Assembly (NCBI GenBank): GCA_034698045.1 | Contig: JAQGAU010000833.1 | Coordinates: forward strand, 1 to 23,386 | Source: Paramacrobiotus richtersi | Taxonomy: Eukaryota > Tardigrada > Eutardigrada > Parachela > Macrobiotidae | Direction: 5' to 3' | Length of the DNA stretch: 23,386 nucleotides | Shown here: positions 19,421-23,386 of the stretch, one piece after another | Layout: every line of letters begins with the position of its first letter | Numbering within the stretch: the stretch's first letter is position 1 | Program-made: the position numbers and the translations under genes | The notes under the pieces: generated by a model | The model's database searches: none | What the model saw: the letters and a program-made list of their open reading frames with translations, nothing else | What the model was told of the DNA's origin: nothing

Positions 19421-22400
19421 TTACAGCGGTCGAGGGGTGTGCAGATCGCGCAGCATATCGGTATCGATGTCGGGTACGTGTGACGCGCCCAACGGTCCCC
19501 ATTCACCCAAGCCGTCCCCGGCATTCGACACACGCAGTTGTGTTGTGTAACTGGTATGGTATGCGCCGCTGTGGGAAGGAGACAGGATACAGATCACACA
19601 TCGTGACCGAGGCGGAATGAGATCGACGGTTTCCAGGACGCCACGGGTGCTGACCAGGTCGCGACTCTGCCTGCAGTCGCAGACCACATGGACACTGTAA
19701 ACGTGTAAATGTCAAAAATGTTTCCACAGCTGTAAAAGATTTCTTTGCATTGTTCAGTTTCTTCAAAATGTATTGCTCCCTGTGCAGTTTCTCAGGAGCA
19801 CCGGTGATGTCTTACCTCTGGTTATGATAACGGTTTTCATACACTAGAATGAGTCCCCCTGTCCTGACGGCGTAAGCGGCAACACCCTCCATATTCTGAA
19901 AAGAACGGCATATTACAACTGGCAGTCACCCACGATACGGACGCTTAATGATCAATATACCGAGTGTCGCGATCCCTTTTTATGGAAATGTCTTCCTCGA
20001 TGTACAGCCCAGAATATGATGGCATCGGCCAACGCATACTGCGCAGCGGGCAATCGTTCCACCACGAGCGGTTTTGCACTGTGTACCGCAAGGACGTTGC
20101 TCGGAAAGGTTTCCTCCGGCAGTACCATATCTGCAACCATATTTATCAGGATCATGACTCACAATCAATTCCACAGCTTCCCTATGAGGAACGACACAAC
20201 AAACCTTACCGTGGCTAAAGTGATTGAACGCCAACGTCCAACACTAGAAAGCAAGTGCATGACTGATGGAAACCCTATGCATGAAAATAAAGCGTTCTTA
20301 CGAGATATCGGCCCGGATCCAGTACGACTGATGCGCCCACAAATGGAAACGTCGCCCGCTGCGATGCAGCCACCGATTCTACAACTTCCCCGTCCTGTGT
20401 GACTGAAAACACCAAGACGGCCACATCCAGATGGTGATGTCTCATCTCCCTGGAAGCCGCTCTATAAGACAGTAGCCAATTACATCAAACTGCCACTGTG
20501 ATGCTACATATCAAAAATGTCACGGCATTGCGTACCGGTGGCCTTGCTGGTACAATGTCAAGTCCACTTCCGTTGTTTCTGTAACGCTGATACTCCACAC
20601 CGACCACTGACTGTATAATGCACAGCTCGGAAATTTGCCATCGATACGAGTTTCCCTCCAGTGGCTGCGGTATTTGGAAACATATACTACTTTGAAGTAC
20701 CTAAAAAACAATACAAAAATTGTATTCCTCAATGACCGAGATGGCATAGTACGTCCGCACTTGACAAAATCCGGGAGAGAAATCCAAAACAATCCTCCGA
20801 CATCACCGGCAGGCAGCAACTGCTCGCGTAACACTTTCGAGTTAGCGCTCCAGTCACCGGCCCAGGAATGACGGCCCAAGGGATCTCGCAATCGAATCAG
20901 TCTGCCGGATACGCACAACAGACAATCAGTTCTGGCCCATTTACCGGAGAGGGCTTCTTAACCGTTTGGATTTCTACACATTATTCACCTGAGTCCGCCA
21001 GCATCGACGACGTCCAGAAGACTGTAGGCATGCCGCGGACGTAGGCCAATGGCGCGACATTCCTGCTCATTCAGCGGCTGATTGTGCTTCCCCCAGCCGG
21101 CGCCCATTAGGAACCTAAGAAATCGTACGGTTGACCATGGATACATCAAATTCGTACGGCAGATTAACGTGCTCACCCTGAGCTGTGGAGGCTTAACAGG
21201 CGCGCCCAAACTGAATCGTAATCTTCGGAAGCTGTAGCTGCAAAGAAAGGTCTTTCCATTCACAATTTTCAGAAATTATTACTGCATTATTTTGCCATAC
21301 CATCCAGCGGTATACGTTCACAAGGAGCACCAGTTAAAAACATCAGGCCTTCATCGACATGGCCTCCTGCAATCGAGTAGTAACTGCCGTGTGCCTTGCT
21401 TAACGCTTTTTCGATCAGTGGAACCCAGAGCTGCTGTCGGCCAGCCTAAGTGAAATAAAAAGACGCATTTAACCACAGCAACTAGCAATTCAGCTGCTAC
21501 CATACTTAGGCATACTAGGGTACCTTAGAAAACGCCAAATTTCCATGTTCATCAGCGGGAAACAAATCGTCCACCAAGATAACCTGCAATTCGGTATCCA
21601 CACTTACGACCAGTGGGAAAACGAACACATTCTGTATACAAAAGAATGCATTTCAATCGACTGACCTGCCATACCCCATCAATACATAAGCGAATCAGAT
21701 AGGCGCCTTCTCGATTGTATTCTTTAGTCAAGAGGATGTTGTAGATTAGTTCCGGTCGTTCGGCCACAACGGACAAGGAGCTCAGAAACCAACAGTCCCC
21801 CAGTTTTCCTGCAAGCACAATGTTTTCCAGTAACACCGCCTTCTCCGATGTGTAATAATGAGTATTATCAGTGTCAGAAGTCCGTTACCCTGTTGAATAT
21901 CCGAAGCCATGGGCTCCCGACAGACCGTCCATCCATCTCGACCATTGTTGGTGGACTGGTTCAGCTGGGTCGGACGCAGCCAACCTTGAACTGCGCTGAA
22001 TCCAGGAGCTGTACGCATCGAAAGAGACGCCTGTGTCGGTGGGAAACGATCATCGACAAACGGACTATTATCCTGAAACGTAAAATCACATTGCAGGTGA
22101 AATACGGACCGGATATCGCACATAACTTACCCGACGGCAAAAGGCGACAATTTCCTCCCACTGTCGGACGCCATCCTGCTCGTGTATGATTCGCAAGTTC
22201 TCCACATCATCCCCGGCGAACTTCTCCACAATCCCGATGCTGCCTGCCGGACTGGAACACATTAAACAAACACTCCCGTGGGTTGAGTGGAAAAATGTAC
22301 ACCGTGGACAGGTCCATCCGTATCCCGTCGACAACAGTTGCTGTAGTGGGGCGTTCTTCGTTTTTCCACAGGCGATACATATACTCGTCGAATGACTATT

Positions 22401-22571
22401 CCCAGACGTACAATGTGGACAGGTCCACGTGGAGGTTTGAGCAGACACACTGGATAGTGCTGGGGAGGGTGGTCCAGTGCTCAGAGGATCGTCCTCTCCA
22501 GTTAAAACGATTACTGGAAAATTTTCGACGATGGGACGACGCTTTTTGCTGGCCTTTTTCGCGGAAGCCAT
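19421..22571 (-). CDS. SOL/CAPN15-type calpain with two RanBP2 zinc fingers, 14 exons
   Basis: Minus-strand exons in order: 22571-22131, 22072-21889, 21808-21666, 21583-21524, 21445-21301, 21237-21177, 21114-20989, 20901-20761, 20700-20536, 20461-20302, 20243-20210 (34 bases), 20130-19961, 19895-19816 and 19694-19421. All introns are GT-AG, 58-121 bases, with phases consistent throughout, giving 727 residues. Order of domains: two RanBP2 zinc fingers (C51/C54/C65/C68 and C88/C91/C102/C105, each in a WTCP-x-C context), the calpain protease core (FVDDRFPP; SDIQQGKLGDCWFLSS with C214; VDDLFPADEHGNLAFS; QLWVPLIEKAL; RPRHAYSLLDV with H373; RLIRLRDPLG), a beta-rich middle (HLDVAVLVFSV, LAFNHFSH) and a SOL homology domain (LAVHSAK, ALADAI, DLVSTRGVLETVD, GEWGPLGASH) at the end. 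SOL calpains are cytosolic cysteine proteases needed in nervous-system development. The third catalytic residue is Asp393, not Asn. Drosophila SOL has more fingers and a longer N-terminus. ATG 22571 is the first usable start; GTGCGT at 22650 could be the donor of a 5' intron. Confidence 0.92.
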
Positions 22572-23187
22572 TTTCAGTCCTCCAAAACTCGGGGACCATA
22601 GGGAAATGGAGCCCGAAGAATGCGATGGTCCCGTGAACAGAGCACGCACCTGGAGAGATTCCGATCACACATGGAATGAATACTAACGCCAAAGAACGTA
22701 CAAAACTGCTTCCTCGCTTCTTTCGAGGTTCTCACCATGCTTTTCTTTCTCACCATGCTAGCAACTCTTTTACATACCTGCGCAAGTCGAGCCTCGGAGC
22801 AAGATCGTCAGCAATCTAATTACGTTCGGCGTTCTTGACTCAAATGTCCATCTCCAGCTGGAAAAAGGTACAGACAGCAACGGTATCAAAGCTGCACAAA
22901 TCTATGACAGAAAAGCTACCAAAACGAAAACGAGAATAGTAACATCCTTCGGAGAACCACGCGACGTTTTTTATCACGCGTGGTTATTTATGGGAAGCGC
23001 AAAAAAATAAGAAGGGAAAGGAATAAAAGAAATTTTAATCTGACGTAAGAAATTATTGTGAGAAATGGTCTGTATTTTGTACAATAGAGTTAATTTTGTT
23101 GTTACGGAAATGGTTTAGCATTTATAATCTTGCACATAATTTAAAGTGACAAGGATAGATGAATACATGCTTCTGAATGATCTCAAT
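22572..23187. other. Region upstream of calpain, no gene seen
   Basis: Probably the calpain 5' untranslated region and promoter next to the 22571 start, followed by AT-rich sequence. No TATA box or initiator could be assigned with confidence. Confidence 0.4.
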
Positions 23188-23373
23188 CTAGACGGGTAAA
23201 ACGGTGGGTTCGCGGGATTCGTCCCAGATGACGGGAGATCCGGGACGGTCCATGCTCTGAGCCTTAGACTGAGCAGTATAAATGGAATGTATAGCAGCTC
23301 TGTACGGTGTGCTACTTTGTGCTTGTTTGTGCTGTTCGAATACGGTACGTATAGAAAGTAGAAAAGCCATCAA
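23188..23373 (-). CDS. Possible last coding exon of a minus-strand gene running off the right edge
   Basis: On the minus strand an open frame ends at a TAG (plus 23188-23190) after SMDRPGSPVIWDESREP and TVLPV. The composition is polar and more GC-rich than the flanks, and splice-acceptor-like TTCGAACAG and CAAAGTAG precede the last 40-50 codons. I recognise no domain. The start shown is only the edge of the open frame; an exon boundary inside it is more likely than a start codon. Confidence 0.3.
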   Translation of the reverse strand: MMAFLLSIRTVFEQHKQAQSSTPYRAAIHSIYTAQSKAQSMDRPGSPVIWDESREPTVLPV

Positions 23374-23386
23374 AAAAAGCCATCAG

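Noticed and set aside
21632-21665. 34-base calpain intron ending TTGTATACAG
   Set aside because: The alternative acceptor at 21584-21585 gives an 82-base intron and restores the family sequence GVWQ-VILVDDLFP without an extra 16 residues, so I chose the longer intron.
1-23386. CRISPR arrays, operons or bacterial gene clusters
   Set aside because: There are no regularly spaced repeats, and all real genes are spliced with GT-AG introns, so the window is eukaryotic.

Overview
This is a stretch of nuclear DNA from an animal. The evidence is spliced genes with GT-AG introns, a small-optic-lobes (SOL/CAPN15) type calpain carrying RanBP2 zinc fingers, an SLC46-like transporter, a kelch exon, and LINE, Ty3/gypsy, SINE-like and hAT-type repeats. 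The short introns (mostly 58-120 bases) and moderate GC suit a compact invertebrate genome. A tardigrade or other small protostome is a guess that the sequence alone cannot settle.

Layout. Bases 1-3780 are mobile-element debris: the 3' coding end of a LINE (2-406), a broken Ty3/gypsy integrase region on the minus strand (about 889-2110), and a 709-base near-perfect palindrome or foldback element (3072-3780). A two-exon protein kinase gene follows (5170-7088, +), with a variant catalytic loop and a variant DFG motif. A gene-poor interval (7089-11482) holds two copies of a tRNA-headed SINE-like repeat near 8.65-8.98 kb. Next comes a kelch-repeat exon (11483 onward, +) interrupted by a 238-base hAT-like MITE (11986-12223). 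An AT-rich gene desert (12232-16014) contains a cluster of TACATCTA-like motifs. The last third holds two convergent genes: a six-exon SLC46/PCFT-like MFS transporter (16015-18611, +) and a 14-exon calpain (22571-19421, -). A possible last coding exon of another minus-strand gene lies at the right edge.

I could build full exon models, with phases agreeing at every junction, for the kinase (481 residues), the transporter (516 residues) and the calpain (727 residues). The genes show no shared pathway. The most notable observations are the calpain's Asn-to-Asp change at the third catalytic position, the kinase's HTD and DLD motifs behind a signal-peptide-like start, the large palindrome, the MITE that rewrites the end of the kelch reading frame, and the candidate SINE family.
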